Shown here: one piece after another, positions 34,803-43,909 of the stretch
Layout of the letters: each line of letters begins with the position of its first letter
How positions within the stretch are numbered: position 1 is the first letter of the stretch
NCBI GenBank assembly: GCA_024103495.1
Contig: JAGFIQ010000119.1
Span: 1-59,358, forward strand
Length of the DNA stretch: 59,358 nucleotides
From: Aridibacter famidurans
Lineage (GTDB): Bacteria > Acidobacteriota > Blastocatellia > Pyrinomonadales > Pyrinomonadaceae
Direction of reading: 5' to 3'
Translations under genes and position numbers: made by a program
The notes under the pieces: generated by a model
What the model saw: only the letters and a program-made list of their open reading frames with translations
Told to the model about the DNA's origin: nothing
The model's database searches: none

Positions 34803-35635
34803 GCACTTCGATCCACGAAATTCACCGCTCCGTCGCGGACGCCGAGAACCTCGAATCGGTTCACGACGAGGACATATCTGTCGCCGATGTCGTCCTCAGC
34901 CTGATACAGCATCCGCTCCAGATCCTGACCCGCTGGAACTGGAAATCCGCGCTGATGGGAGCGCTGCTCAGGGCCTCATTCTATTTCACGGTCTACAAGG
35001 CGAGCAGGGAGTCGTGGCTTGTGACGATGACCGCCGTGCTGGTCGAGCTTCTGTTCCGGTTCTTCACGTCCGGAATTTCCGGATCGCTCGTTCAGTCGTT
35101 CCGCCGCGCCAAACCCGCCTGGCTTGCCACTGCGATCGTCACCGTATCGCTTCCCATCTTCAGCCATTCGGTGGAGTTCTTCACGCACTGGACGCAGGAG
35201 AAGTATTTCCATAACGTATTCGCGCCGTCGATCAACAACGCCCGCGAGCGGGCCTTCGCCGTTTCGGTGCTGGTCTCGGTCATCTCCGCGGCCTTCAACA
35301 TTTACATAATGAGGCACGGCGTGCTTCTCGTCGGGGCGGGTTCGGACACTAAGTCGCTTTGGTCGGACCTCAGGAGCGTGCCCTGGCTGGTAATACAATT
35401 CGTCTCGTTCCTGCCATCGCAGATCCTGAAGTTCATAGACCGCGGACAGTTCCTCCACGCGGCGGGAATCTTCTTTTCGTTCGGGCTCTTTGTTGGCGGC
35501 CTTCTGGGGATCTTCCGCGGGAAATGGTCGTGGGCGATCGCGACCGGGCTGGGATCCTGGGCGATACTCTTCGTATTCACGATCTTCGTCTTTATCGTCC
35601 ATACCGTCTATCGCCGATACTTCAAACAAGCCTGA
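34799..35635 (+). CDS. Polytopic membrane protein of the glycosyltransferase row
   Basis: 278 residues from ATG 34799, which overlaps the glycosyltransferase stop by four bases; an upstream in-frame ATG at 34748 lies inside the preceding gene and is not preferred. About six membrane helices: SALMGALLRASFYFTVY, TMTAVLVELLFRFF, AWLATAIVTVSLPIFSH, FAVSVLVSVISAAFNIYIM, LHAAGIFFSFGLFVGGLLGI and GSWAILFVFTIFVFIVHTVY. The cytosolic N-terminus is acidic. No recognised family. Translational coupling to the glycosyltransferase suggests a joint role, for example in holding or moving a lipid substrate. Confidence 0.75.
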   Translation: MSTSIHEIHRSVADAENLESVHDEDISVADVVLSLIQHPLQILTRWNWKSALMGALLRASFYFTVYKASRESWLVTMTAVLVELLFRFFTSGISGSLVQSFRRAKPAWLATAIVTVSLPIFSHSVEFFTHWTQEKYFHNVFAPSINNARERAFAVSVLVSVISAAFNIYIMRHGVLLVGAGSDTKSLWSDLRSVPWLVIQFVSFLPSQILKFIDRGQFLHAAGIFFSFGLFVGGLLGIFRGKWSWAIATGLGSWAILFVFTIFVFIVHTVYRRYFKQA

Positions 35636-35656
35636 AGGGCTTGAATCCGCCCAGCA

Positions 35657-37036
35657 ATGCCAGAACCGCCAAAATCGGTCCACATCACGAACTACTATCA
35701 CAAGGATTCGGGAGGGATCAGCACGTCCTACAACGCCCTGCTCGCCGCCGCCGCGCGACACAAGCGGCCGATGCGGCTGATCGTGCCGGGCGAGACGGAG
35801 GAGGTTGAAGAGGTCAACGAGTACGCTCGCATCTACTACGTCCCGGCGAAGAAGTCCGTCGCGTTCGACAAGCGCTACCGCGTGATGATGCCCTGGCAGT
35901 ACATGCTCTCCGATTCGGTCATCCGCAAGATCCTGCTCAAGGAAAAGCCGGACATCGTGGAGATCACCGATAAATACACGCTGAGCATCTTCGGCCCTAT
36001 GGTCAGCCGAAACATGTTCAAGTCGCTCGGAAGGCCTATGCTGGTGCACTTTTCGTGCGAACGTATGGACGACAACATCGCGTCATTCATCGCGCGCGGG
36101 AGGCTCGGCGAGTGGTTCGCGAGGCTCGTGATGGGCTGCTACAACTTCCCTTCTTTCGATTTCCACATTGCGAATTCGCCATACACGGCGGAGGAGTTCG
36201 AGAGGTCGGTGCTCAGAGAGTGCAATCCGAGGCGGTGGCGTTGGTTCTTGAACTTCTGCTGGAGGTTCTTCAGATCGCCGATGGTCCCGGTCCGCGAACG
36301 GATCCACATTTGTCCGCGCGGCGTCGAGAAAGGCCGTTTCTCACCCGAAAAAAGATCGCCGGAAACAAGAAAGGAGATGGCGGACCTCGCCGGCGTCCCG
36401 GAAGATGCGGTGCTGCTGCTGTACGCCGGAAGGATCTCACCCGAGAAGAACATAGCACTTCTGGCGGAGACGATGAAGATCCTGACCGAACGCGGCGACC
36501 GTGACTACCGCCTGCTTGTCGCCGGTGCGGGCCCGCTCGAAGGCTGGCTGAAGAAGGAAGCGGAAAAGAACATGCCCGGCAAGATCAAGCTCTTGGGACA
36601 TCTCGACAAGGACACGCTGGCGGGCTTCTACGCGAACGCCGACGTGTTCGTCCATCCGAATCCCAAAGAGCCGTTCGGGATCGGTCCCCTGGAGGCAATG
36701 GCGTCCGGCGTGCCGGTCGTTGTGCCTAACGCGGGGGGTCTTCTTTTCTACGCGACCGACGAGAACACGTGGCTGCGCGAGCCGAAGGCCGGGGTGTTCG
36801 CCGCCGCTGTCGAAGAGATAATGTCCGATCCGGAGCTGCGCGAGAAAAAGGTCGCGGCGGCATTGAAGACCGCGGAAGAAAACACTCGCGAGAAGTCCAC
36901 TGACAACTTGATCGCTACGTACGACCGCCTGCTGGAGGATTTCAAAAGCCGCAACGATCTTTTCACGGATACGGAGGCTGCAAGGAGATTCGATTTCTCG
37001 AAACTGGTGGAAGAGGATCCTAGGGGGTCTTCCTGA
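35657..37036 (+). CDS. Second GT4-type glycosyltransferase
   Basis: 459 residues. N-domain opens with VHITNYYHKDSGGISTSYNALL, then DIVEITDKYTL and HIANSPYTAEEFER. C-domain: LLLYAGRISPEKNIALLAE, LLVAGAGPLEGWLKKEA, LLGHLDKDTLAGFYANADVF, and HPNPKEPFGIGPLEAMASG with the conserved Glu pair. It also has an internal YNFPSFDFHIANSPY segment typical of the group. Starts 21 bases after the membrane protein. Its 3' end overlaps the convergent methyltransferase gene by 17 bases. Confidence 0.9.
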   Translation: MPEPPKSVHITNYYHKDSGGISTSYNALLAAAARHKRPMRLIVPGETEEVEEVNEYARIYYVPAKKSVAFDKRYRVMMPWQYMLSDSVIRKILLKEKPDIVEITDKYTLSIFGPMVSRNMFKSLGRPMLVHFSCERMDDNIASFIARGRLGEWFARLVMGCYNFPSFDFHIANSPYTAEEFERSVLRECNPRRWRWFLNFCWRFFRSPMVPVRERIHICPRGVEKGRFSPEKRSPETRKEMADLAGVPEDAVLLLYAGRISPEKNIALLAETMKILTERGDRDYRLLVAGAGPLEGWLKKEAEKNMPGKIKLLGHLDKDTLAGFYANADVFVHPNPKEPFGIGPLEAMASGVPVVVPNAGGLLFYATDENTWLREPKAGVFAAAVEEIMSDPELREKKVAAALKTAEENTREKSTDNLIATYDRLLEDFKSRNDLFTDTEAARRFDFSKLVEEDPRGSS

Positions 37037-37673
37037 ACTCGGCGATGAACGAATAGGTCTTGTAGAGGCTTGTAACCTTCAGCGAGCCCGCGCCCTTGCG
37101 CTCCATCTGCTTCAGGTGCGGTATGAGGTCGGGCTTGTACTGCACGTGGAACTTCTTAAGCCACGCCTGCAGCGCCTTCCGGAACCAGACCGGCATCGAG
37201 CGCTGGTCGAAGAAATCCACGATGTACATCGAATGCCCCGCCCTCAGATTTTTCAGAGAATTCGACAGCGCCTCTTCCCAGGTCGGGATCATCGAGATCG
37301 AATAAGAGAAGAAGATGGCGTCGAACGGGTCCTCGAGTCCGAAGGTCTCCGAATGCGAGAAATCGTCCGCCAACGCGCGCGCAAGATGAAGGTTCCGGAG
37401 CGCCTTCGAGTCCTTTCTTTTCTCGGCGTTCCGCAGCATCTCACCCGAGGCGTCCAGCCCGTAGAACCTTGTGTCAGGGTATTTCTTTGCCAGGATCTCC
37501 AGATTCCTTCCCGTCCCGCAGCCCACTTCAAGCACGTGGTCGCCTTCGGAGATCCGCATCTCCGAGATCAGGCGGTCGCGTCCCAAAAGGTAATACTTTC
37601 GCGACGCGTCGTAGAAGTGCCGCTGAAAGCGGTACATCCGGTCCATCTTTGTGTATGCGCTGTCGGAAGCCAT
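37020..37673 (-). CDS. btaB: SAM-dependent methyltransferase, probable betaine lipid N-methyltransferase
   Basis: 217 residues. Class I methyltransferase: motif I VLEVGCGTGRNLEILA (about 48-63), motif II FYGLDASGEMLR, motif IV FDAIFFSYSISMIPTWEEAL, then YIVDFFDQRSMPVWFRKALQ, a BtaB-like C-part. BtaB methylates diacylglyceryl-homoserine three times to give the betaine lipid DGTS. The name rests on pairing with the upstream btaA-type gene, whose stop is two bases before this start. Methylation of another headgroup amine is the alternative. Confidence 0.85.
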   Translation of the reverse strand: MASDSAYTKMDRMYRFQRHFYDASRKYYLLGRDRLISEMRISEGDHVLEVGCGTGRNLEILAKKYPDTRFYGLDASGEMLRNAEKRKDSKALRNLHLARALADDFSHSETFGLEDPFDAIFFSYSISMIPTWEEALSNSLKNLRAGHSMYIVDFFDQRSMPVWFRKALQAWLKKFHVQYKPDLIPHLKQMERKGAGSLKVTSLYKTYSFIAEFRKTP

Positions 37674-37675
37674 TT

Positions 37676-38911
37676 CTATCTGAGAGTGTATAGGTGAAAA
37701 CCGCCGTAGATCGATGCGCGGTCCTCTTTGAAAAGCTCGAGCGAAAGGTCCTCGTGATATTCGAACCGCTTCCGGAGATCATCCGGCAATGCGCCCTCGA
37801 TCGGTGAAAGCCTTCCCGCCGTGCGGAAAATGATCCGCGCTCCGGACTCAGACCCTTCGGCGATCAGGCCCCACAGTTCGGTCATCATCGGAGGTTTCAT
37901 CCAGTCCTGGGCGTCGAGAAAAACGAACCGGTTGAACGTCCCCGGGCGATTCTCACGGATCTCTTCCGTGACCGACCCGACCTTCGCCGAGATCCTGTCC
38001 GCCAGCGAGCGGAGCCGTTCGTAATTCTTTTTCTTCAGATACTCCGGAAGAGCGGTCCCTTGCTCGGTGTCGTATCTACGCGCAAGCGCCTGCCAGGCGA
38101 AATAGTTGTCCTCGATCGGGAATCCCGCCGCCAGCCGTTCGGTCCGCTCGCGGTAGATGTCGATAACCGTGCCGTCTCCGTCGAGGTCCCTTTTCAGCTC
38201 TTCGTACTGCTGCGGCGGAATGCCCAGGCCGAACAATGTCACCGGCATTTTGCCGATGAAACGGATCAGCTTCGAATCGAAGAACGGCGCGATGTGCTTT
38301 TCGTAGAGCTCCTTCTGCTCCTCGATGTTCTTTGCCCTTAGCACCGCTTCCGGATCGCAGCCGAGCTTCCGGGACAGGCCGTGGAAAAAGCGCAGGAAAT
38401 ATCCGTTTCGCGAGTGGTCGTATATTCCCCGGCCGGTGAATAAGTCGATCCGGCGCCCGCGCTTGATCCTGTACTTCCCTTCCCAGTATTCTCGAGTCTC
38501 TTCGTCGAGCACAGGTGCGATTCGCTTCTCGAAATTCTCTATGTTCTTTTTGCCCGATCCTTTTCCGAAGAAAGCAAAGAAATCCTCGTGGTCAGGCAGG
38601 ACCTTCATCGCCGCGATCTTGAGCTTCAGCAGAGCAATGTGATGCCGGTTGAGATCGACCGCCTTCACAGACTGCGGGGCGGCGAGCAGGTAGTTCATCG
38701 CGTTGCAGCCGCCGGAAGAGATCGTCAGTACTCTCGAATCGCCGTCGAGCTCAAGCGCCTTCAGATCGACCCTAGGATCTTCCCAGATCTGGTTGTAAAC
38801 GAACGCGTCGAACCAGATCGAAAAAAGCCTCTGAAGAAGCCCTTCGCGGGACCGGCCGTTCTCGCTCGCGACGGCGTCGCGAAGCAGCCGGCTACTTTGA
38901 GCGGAAGTCAT
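37676..38911 (-). CDS. btaA: DUF3419 / BtaA-type 3-amino-3-carboxypropyl transferase
   Basis: 411 residues. Family marks: FDAFVYNQIWEDPRVDLKAL, VLTISSGGCNAMNYLLAAPQ (SAM-binding region), VKAVDLNRHHIALLKLKIAA, FFAFFGKGSGK, GIYDHSRNGYFLRFFHGLSR, NYFAWQALARRYDTEQGTALPEYL (written here in parts: NYFAWQALARRY and GTALPEYL), and FVFLDAQDWM. BtaA moves the aminocarboxypropyl group of SAM onto diacylglycerol, the first step to the betaine lipid DGTS, which replaces phospholipids under phosphate stress in several bacteria. Operon with btaB. No Pho box was identified upstream. Confidence 0.9.
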   Translation of the reverse strand: MTSAQSSRLLRDAVASENGRSREGLLQRLFSIWFDAFVYNQIWEDPRVDLKALELDGDSRVLTISSGGCNAMNYLLAAPQSVKAVDLNRHHIALLKLKIAAMKVLPDHEDFFAFFGKGSGKKNIENFEKRIAPVLDEETREYWEGKYRIKRGRRIDLFTGRGIYDHSRNGYFLRFFHGLSRKLGCDPEAVLRAKNIEEQKELYEKHIAPFFDSKLIRFIGKMPVTLFGLGIPPQQYEELKRDLDGDGTVIDIYRERTERLAAGFPIEDNYFAWQALARRYDTEQGTALPEYLKKKNYERLRSLADRISAKVGSVTEEIRENRPGTFNRFVFLDAQDWMKPPMMTELWGLIAEGSESGARIIFRTAGRLSPIEGALPDDLRKRFEYHEDLSLELFKEDRASIYGGFHLYTLR

Positions 38912-39000
38912 AGCCGAAGATTATATCGCAAACATGGCAGAGCGTGCGTTCTCCGCGGAATAGCGGGTAAGGGATTCGTAACAGGCGGAAAGCAGTCGGG

Positions 39001-40098
39001 TCATTCGTTGACCATTACTTCGACGGGATCGATATCGGAGGCACGCCAGGCGGGATAAAGCGCTCCGACGAGGCTTCCGGCAATGGCGATAGCGATGGCC
39101 GTCGCGATCCATTCCGCGCTGAACGTGAACGGCAGTTCCCACGCCGCCTCGATGGCGAACGATGCGAGCATCGAGACCGTTAGCCCGATCAGGACCCCGA
39201 AGATGCCGATCATAAGAGCTTCGCCTTCGATCACCCTGATAATGAAAGGTTTGGAAGCGCCGAGTGACTTCAAGATACCGATCTCCTTGCGGCGTTCGGT
39301 GATGGTCGTGTACATCGACAGCAGGACGAAGATCGTGCTGACGAAAGCACCGAGCCCGACAAGGACCTGAAGAAATGTGTTCAGTCCAGGCACGCGGTCC
39401 TGAGCGTCGATGATCAGATCGCGTGTCAGATTCACCTTGTTGCCGGGGAGCGCCTCGTTGATCTTTGCGGCGACGGCGGCGGGATCGGCTCCGTCGTCGA
39501 TCTTGACCAGGATGTAGGTGCACATCTCGGGCGCTTCAAGGTTCTTCTGCATTTCGTCGAGCGTCAACTTGATCCTCGACCCCGAAGGCGGGGCGAATAT
39601 ACCGACGATCTTGTAATCCTTCCCGAAGACCTCGGTCGTGCCGCCGAGGGCGAGCCCCTTGTCGCGAAGATGGCGTTCATCCACCACGACTTCGTCATTA
39701 GCCTGCGGCGCGCGGCCCTCGACGATCCCTATGTCGTTCATTTCCGAGAACGGACCCCAATCCAGGCCGTCGATCTGCTCGATCCCCCACCGCGCGTCGG
39801 CGTTCGCGGAAATGTAGCGGATCACGGGAACCGTCGCTTTCACACCCTCGATCTCCAGAAGTCGCTCCTGGTAGCGTGTGCTGACGTTCGCGTTCGAACT
39901 GGTGATGCCGGTCGATCCGGGCCTCGTGAACACGATCTCCGCTTTCCAGTTCGCGGCGCGCTTCGCCATATCGTCGGTCATCCCGCGGGCGAGGCCGGTG
40001 AAGAGCAGCACGAGCACGACACCGAGAGCGACTCCGACGATGCTGATCAGCGTTCGGAAGGGACGGACACGAAGATTTGCGAGGATCAGTTCGAGCAT
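39001..40098 (-). CDS. FtsX/MacB-type ABC transporter permease
   Basis: 365 residues. One N-terminal membrane helix (RTLISIVGVALGVVLVLLF), a large periplasmic MacB core domain (about 45-235), then three helices near 265-290, 315-335 and 340-360, with LKSLGASKPFIIRVIEGEAL and GSLVGALYPAWRASDIDPVEVM typical of FtsX-like permeases. Usually works with an ATPase subunit for lipoprotein, peptide or drug export, but no ATPase gene lies next to it here; the 89-base gap before btaA's start shows no gene either. Partner presumably elsewhere or past a rearrangement. Confidence 0.9.
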   Translation of the reverse strand: MLELILANLRVRPFRTLISIVGVALGVVLVLLFTGLARGMTDDMAKRAANWKAEIVFTRPGSTGITSSNANVSTRYQERLLEIEGVKATVPVIRYISANADARWGIEQIDGLDWGPFSEMNDIGIVEGRAPQANDEVVVDERHLRDKGLALGGTTEVFGKDYKIVGIFAPPSGSRIKLTLDEMQKNLEAPEMCTYILVKIDDGADPAAVAAKINEALPGNKVNLTRDLIIDAQDRVPGLNTFLQVLVGLGAFVSTIFVLLSMYTTITERRKEIGILKSLGASKPFIIRVIEGEALMIGIFGVLIGLTVSMLASFAIEAAWELPFTFSAEWIATAIAIAIAGSLVGALYPAWRASDIDPVEVMVNE

Positions 40099-40163
40099 AT
40101 TGCGAAACGATAATTGTAGAGGAACGCCGGGATGCCTTCAATCAGGGGGAGAAAAACAGAAGA

Positions 40164-40280
40164 AAAAACAGGATGGACAGGATGGACAAGATGATCAGGA
40201 TGGGCGGTTGCCGATGTGTCCAAAACTAAGGTTCATTTGCGCTCGGCAAGTGCCCACCCTATTTATCTTGTCCATCCTGT
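40164..40280. repeat. AGGATGGAC repeats forming a long inverted pair
   Basis: ACAGGATGGACAGGATGG-type 9-base repeats at about 40168-40192 face their reverse complement at 40265-40280. ACAGGATGGACAAGAT (40177-40192) is perfectly complementary to 40265-40280, and A7 and T7 runs flank the two arms. The right arm includes the last codons and stop of the EamA gene (stop at 40263-40265 on the minus strand), so the repeat is part of its 3' coding end. May also serve as a terminator. Confidence 0.75.
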
Positions 40281-41132
40281 TTTTTTCTTTCTTCTGATCA
40301 ACGCCAGCCAGATACCCCCCAATATCAGCACACTCGCGATGACGAGCCTCAGCGTCAAAGCCTCGCCGAGAAGGATCAGCCCGCCGGCGGCTGCGATAAC
40401 CGGCACCGACAGCTGGACGATCGCCGCGCTTGATGAAGTGTGCCCCCGAAGCGCCGCGTACCAGATCGAATAGCCGATACCCGACGCGACCGCGCCCGAA
40501 AGCACCGCCCACAGCACGCCATATCCCGTGAAAAAGAAACCGCCGGCAAAAGGAATCGAGGCGAGGACGACTAACGGAACCGCGAGAATGAAGTTCCCAG
40601 CCGTTTCGGCGACCGGGTCCGAACTTCCCTTTCCCCGCAGAGTGTAGAAACCCCAGGCGACGCCGGCGGCCGCCATCAGAAGCGAACTTACTAAAGGCGG
40701 CGACTCCAGTCCGGGAAATACGAGATAGACAAGGCCCGCGAGCGCTACCGCCAGCCCGATCCATTCGAGCGCACCGGGCCTTTCGCCCTCGATGAGCCCG
40801 TAGATCAGCATCGTCGCCTGTACACAGCCGAAGAGGATAAGCGCGCCGGTCGCGGTCGTCAGGCCGAGGTAGGCGAACGAGAAGCAGATGGCGTACCCGA
40901 AAAGAAAGAAGGCGGAAAAGATGTTCCCGCGCCTTAACCGCTCGCGCCGGGACCCTTTCGAATTCCCTGCCGTCAGGAGGATGATCAGCGAGAGGACCGC
41001 CGCCGCGGAACCTATGCGGATGATAGTGAAGCCGGCGGCATCGATCTGCCCGGCGCCGAGGGCTAGCCGGCAGAGTATGGAATTGAAGGCGAAGCAGACA
41101 AGCGCCGCCGAAGTTAGAAGAAAGGTCTTCAG
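40263..41132 (-). CDS. EamA/DMT family transporter with a CTG start codon
   Basis: 289 residues, ten membrane helices in two EamA repeats. In this frame there is no ATG, GTG or TTG between the upstream stop (41163-41165) and an internal Met at residue 108, which would remove four helices. The codon at 41132-41130 is CTG; it follows GAGG (41141-41138) with five bases between, and the protein from there reads (M)KTFLLTSAALVCFAFNS then ILCRLALG, AGQIDAAGFT and IIRIGSA, the standard start of this transporter group. Export of amino acids or metabolites is the usual role. Third gene after lysS and the VOC gene (7-base gaps). The C-terminal tail (KKKTGWTR) comes from a repeat. Confidence 0.85.
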   Translation of the reverse strand: MKTFLLTSAALVCFAFNSILCRLALGAGQIDAAGFTIIRIGSAAAVLSLIILLTAGNSKGSRRERLRRGNIFSAFFLFGYAICFSFAYLGLTTATGALILFGCVQATMLIYGLIEGERPGALEWIGLAVALAGLVYLVFPGLESPPLVSSLLMAAAGVAWGFYTLRGKGSSDPVAETAGNFILAVPLVVLASIPFAGGFFFTGYGVLWAVLSGAVASGIGYSIWYAALRGHTSSSAAIVQLSVPVIAAAGGLILLGEALTLRLVIASVLILGGIWLALIRRKKKTGWTR

Positions 41133-41139
41133 ACGCGCC

Positions 41140-41565
41140 TCAGGAAAGACCGAGTTTTTCTTTCACAAGATCGTAGTCATAGGTCGTGACCTCGATCGGA
41201 TTGCCGTACGGATCGCTGAAATAGACGGACCACGACTTGGCGTGGTCGGATATGTCGTCGGCCGACACGGGTCCTCCCCGGCGATCCGTAAGCCGAAGCT
41301 CCGGCAGGCGGCCTATGAATTCCGCGAACTCGTCTCCGCCGACGCCGAACGCGACCGTGCTCTGGTTATCGGACTTCTCCGAAGGCCTCGCGAACAGGGC
41401 GATCCCCGAACTGCCGCCGTCTCCAGAGATCGTCAGAGGCCCGCCTCCGGCGGTCCAGCCCTCGAGATCCTCAAGTATCTTCAGCCCGAGAACCTTCTCG
41501 TACCATTTCGCCGCTTCGTACTGGTCGGAGACGTAGACGTGGATGTGGTCGAGACTGGCTTTCAT
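41140..41565 (-). CDS. VOC (glyoxalase/dioxygenase) family protein
   Basis: 141 residues. Two beta-alpha-beta-beta-beta units: ASLDHIHVYVSDQYEAAKWYE, VLGLKILEDLEGWTAG, then SVYFSDPYGNPIEVTTYDYD. Metal ligand positions: His5/His7 in LDHIHVY and a Glu in NPIEVTTY are kept, so a mononuclear metal site is plausible. The substrate cannot be read. Seven bases after lysS and seven bases before the CTG-started EamA gene on the same strand. Confidence 0.87.
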   Translation of the reverse strand: MKASLDHIHVYVSDQYEAAKWYEKVLGLKILEDLEGWTAGGGPLTISGDGGSSGIALFARPSEKSDNQSTVAFGVGGDEFAEFIGRLPELRLTDRRGGPVSADDISDHAKSWSVYFSDPYGNPIEVTTYDYDLVKEKLGLS

Positions 41566-41572
41566 TGCTTTC

Positions 41573-43165
41573 TTACTCCTCTTCGTCGTCGGCGCCCTTG
41601 CGCTGGGGCCTCATATGCGGGAACAGAATTACGTCGCGGATCGAATGCCTGTCGGTGAGAAGCATCACGAGCCGGTCGATGCCGATGCCGATGCCCGCCG
41701 CGGGCGGCATCCCGTAGCTCAATGCCACAATGTAATCTTCGTCGAGCACCATCGCCTCTTCGTCGCCTCGCTCGCGCTCCCTCATCTGCTGGACGAAGCG
41801 ATCGTACTGTTCCGAAGGGTCGTTCAGCTCCGAGAATCCGTTCGCGACCTCCATCCCGTTGACGAACAGTTCAAATCGTTCCGCAAGGAGAGTATTCTCG
41901 GGCGAGGCTTTTGAAAGCGGCGAGATGGCCTTCGGGAAATCGATGATGAAGGTCGGCTGGATCAGCTTGTGTTCGACGTGCCCCTCGAAAAGCTCAAGGA
42001 CGTTCGCTTCCGTCACTTCGGCGTCCGGCAGCTCTCTCTTCACAGCGGCCGCCATCGGGACGCGCTCGAAACTGCTGAAGTCGATCTCTTTTCCCTCGTA
42101 TGTGATCTTCAAACCTCCGGTCGCCTTCTCGACCGACTCCTTCAGCATCTGCTCGCAGAAGTCCATCATCCCGCCGACTTCCATATACGCGCAGTAGAAC
42201 TCGAGCATCGTGAACTCGGGATTGTGCTTGTACGAGATGCCCTCGTTTCGGAAGTTCCGGTTCAACTCGTAGACCTTCTCGAATCCGCCTACGGTCAGGC
42301 GCTTCAGGTAAAGCTCGGGGGCGATGCGTGCGTAGAGCGTGATGTCGAGCGCGTTGTGATGCGTTTCGAAAGGCTTTGCCGCCGCGCCGGTGGCCTTCGG
42401 CGTCAGCATAGGCGTTTCGACCTCTATGTAGCCGTGGTCCTCGAGATAGCGGCGCATCGACGAGATTATCTTCGCCCGACGCTCGAATACCTCGCGGGTC
42501 GTGAGGCCTTCGTGATCGACCTGCAGGCTCGAACCGATAAGGTCTGCGTAACGGCGGCGCTGCTTGATCTCCGGATCCTCGATGCCGTGCATCTTGTCCG
42601 GCATAGGCAGCATTGCCTTCGCGAGGAACTGCATCTTCTCGACGTGGACCGAGAGTTCGCCGGTGTTCGTGAGAAAAAGAAACCCCTCGACGCCGACGAA
42701 ATCGCCGTGATCCAGAAGCTTAAAAAGATCGAACCCGCTGTTCCCTTCCACAAGCGTCTCGCCTGTGTCGTTCGATACGGCCTTGGCGTCGTCCTTGCGG
42801 ACATAGATCTGGAGCCGGTTCTTTCCGTCGGACAGATGCACGAACGCCGCCTTGCCCATAGTCCTGGGCGGCGTCGCGAGCCTTCCTGCGACGCGGACGG
42901 TACCGAAATCGGCAAGCTTCTCGTTGATCGAGTCCTTAAGCTCCTGTTCGGGCCTTTCGCCCTCGGAGAGCTCCGGCAGAAGTGTCGTGACGGGCTTGAA
43001 GGTGACGATCCGGGTGATCGAATCGTCGCGGCCTGTGATCTGCGACCGTCGGAAAGCGTTCGGATAGGCGTTGCCGACGAGCTCGCGGATCTCCTCCAGA
43101 TGCTTCTGCCGCGCCTCCGTCTGGTCGTTCGAAGGGACAATGTCTGTAAATTCGGGAATGCTCAT
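41573..43165 (-). CDS. lysS: Lysyl-tRNA synthetase (class II)
   Basis: 530 residues from ATG at 43165 (MSIPEFTD), which has the family N-terminus; the frame is open further upstream into repeats and is not used. OB-fold anticodon domain (about 75-190: [29 protein letters not shown]). Catalytic domain: motif 1 [19 protein letters not shown], then [20 protein letters not shown], motif 2 [20 protein letters not shown], and motif 3 [20 protein letters not shown] with ILFPHMRP. About 30 residues longer than E. coli LysS, mostly at the N-terminus. Its first 107 bases are duplicated at 46223-46329. Confidence 0.97.
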   Translation of the reverse strand: MSIPEFTDIVPSNDQTEARQKHLEEIRELVGNAYPNAFRRSQITGRDDSITRIVTFKPVTTLLPELSEGERPEQELKDSINEKLADFGTVRVAGRLATPPRTMGKAAFVHLSDGKNRLQIYVRKDDAKAVSNDTGETLVEGNSGFDLFKLLDHGDFVGVEGFLFLTNTGELSVHVEKMQFLAKAMLPMPDKMHGIEDPEIKQRRRYADLIGSSLQVDHEGLTTREVFERRAKIISSMRRYLEDHGYIEVETPMLTPKATGAAAKPFETHHNALDITLYARIAPELYLKRLTVGGFEKVYELNRNFRNEGISYKHNPEFTMLEFYCAYMEVGGMMDFCEQMLKESVEKATGGLKITYEGKEIDFSSFERVPMAAAVKRELPDAEVTEANVLELFEGHVEHKLIQPTFIIDFPKAISPLSKASPENTLLAERFELFVNGMEVANGFSELNDPSEQYDRFVQQMRERERGDEEAMVLDEDYIVALSYGMPPAAGIGIGIDRLVMLLTDRHSIRDVILFPHMRPQRKGADDEEE

Positions 43166-43475
43166 TTCAGTTAAAACGGAAATTATAGTTGAGCGCCCGT
43201 AAATCGACAATTCAATGGTCAGTGCGCATTGATCAATGACCAATGGAAGCGGTAGCGGGGAATTCACCACGGAGAGCACAGAGAGCACAAAGATCTTCAA
43301 TGGCACGTAGTCACGTTGCTCCGTTTCGTTTTCGGCCATTTCAATCAGGAGTCGAGGAAACGAACCGCCCCAGAGGTGCGACGGATGGTAGCCTGGGGTG
43401 AAGCCGAATGCGAAACCCCAGGAACGCGGTGCGAGATAAGACCCCCTCAGCCGCTTTAGCGGCGGCAAATCCCGT
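43059..43475. repeat. Direct repeat, copy 1 (lysS 5' end plus upstream region)
   Basis: From the first 36 codons of lysS through its upstream region to a CCGCTTTAGCGGCGG palindrome. It matches 46223-46632 in the same orientation. The lysS portion (43059-43165) differs by a single base; the non-coding remainder is more diverged (about 80-93 percent by eye) and has short length differences. It contains CATTG..CAATG motifs, an ACCACGGAGAGCAC phrase and a CCTGGGGT/ACCCCAGG hairpin near 43392-43424. Confidence 0.9.
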
Positions 43476-43909
43476 CACCGCAAAGCACTCCGGGATCCAA
43501 TGAGGGAGTTCAGAAAACAAGAGCCTATAAGGCAATAACTGTATTCAGACTTTCTTGTGACGTGCTTCCAATCTCGACGATCCTTCTCTCGGTCTGATCA
43601 ATTGCCAAGACGCTACATCTCTTCTTGCCAGTAGAGACCATTGCATTTTCGCGATTCCCTCAAAAACTTCTGCTCACACGCGGCTCGGACAGAGGCTACA
43701 TGATTTCCTTGATTACATGGCACATAACTTGGTACTACGCAGAGCTGTGTATGTTGTATGTGTCGAATATTACCAATATTCTTTGATATAATGTTGTGCC
43801 GCCTCGAAACTCATGGTATTATCCGCTGTCCCTCGATCTTCGGCTAAATGCAGTTGCCTCAGATCGAAATGCCAGATGTATTTGGCCTTCTGATTCGTCA
43901 TTCTCAGCA
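43476..43909. other. Non-coding gap before the degraded Cys-rich gene
   Basis: 434 bases, AT-richer than the lysS side. The only signal seen is a perfect TATAAT at 43787-43792 without a good -35 partner. No gene is supported. Confidence 0.45.

Noticed and set aside
40263..40811. EamA gene as a truncated pseudogene starting at the internal ATG
   Set aside because: The same frame is intact for another 107 codons upstream and encodes the family's N-terminal half, so a CTG start of a complete gene is the better reading.
41969..43174. A 401-codon plus-strand frame opposite lysS
   Set aside because: Shadow of lysS, which has all class II motifs; similar long antisense frames opposite citrate synthase, the DUF5916 gene and hypD were rejected for the same reason.
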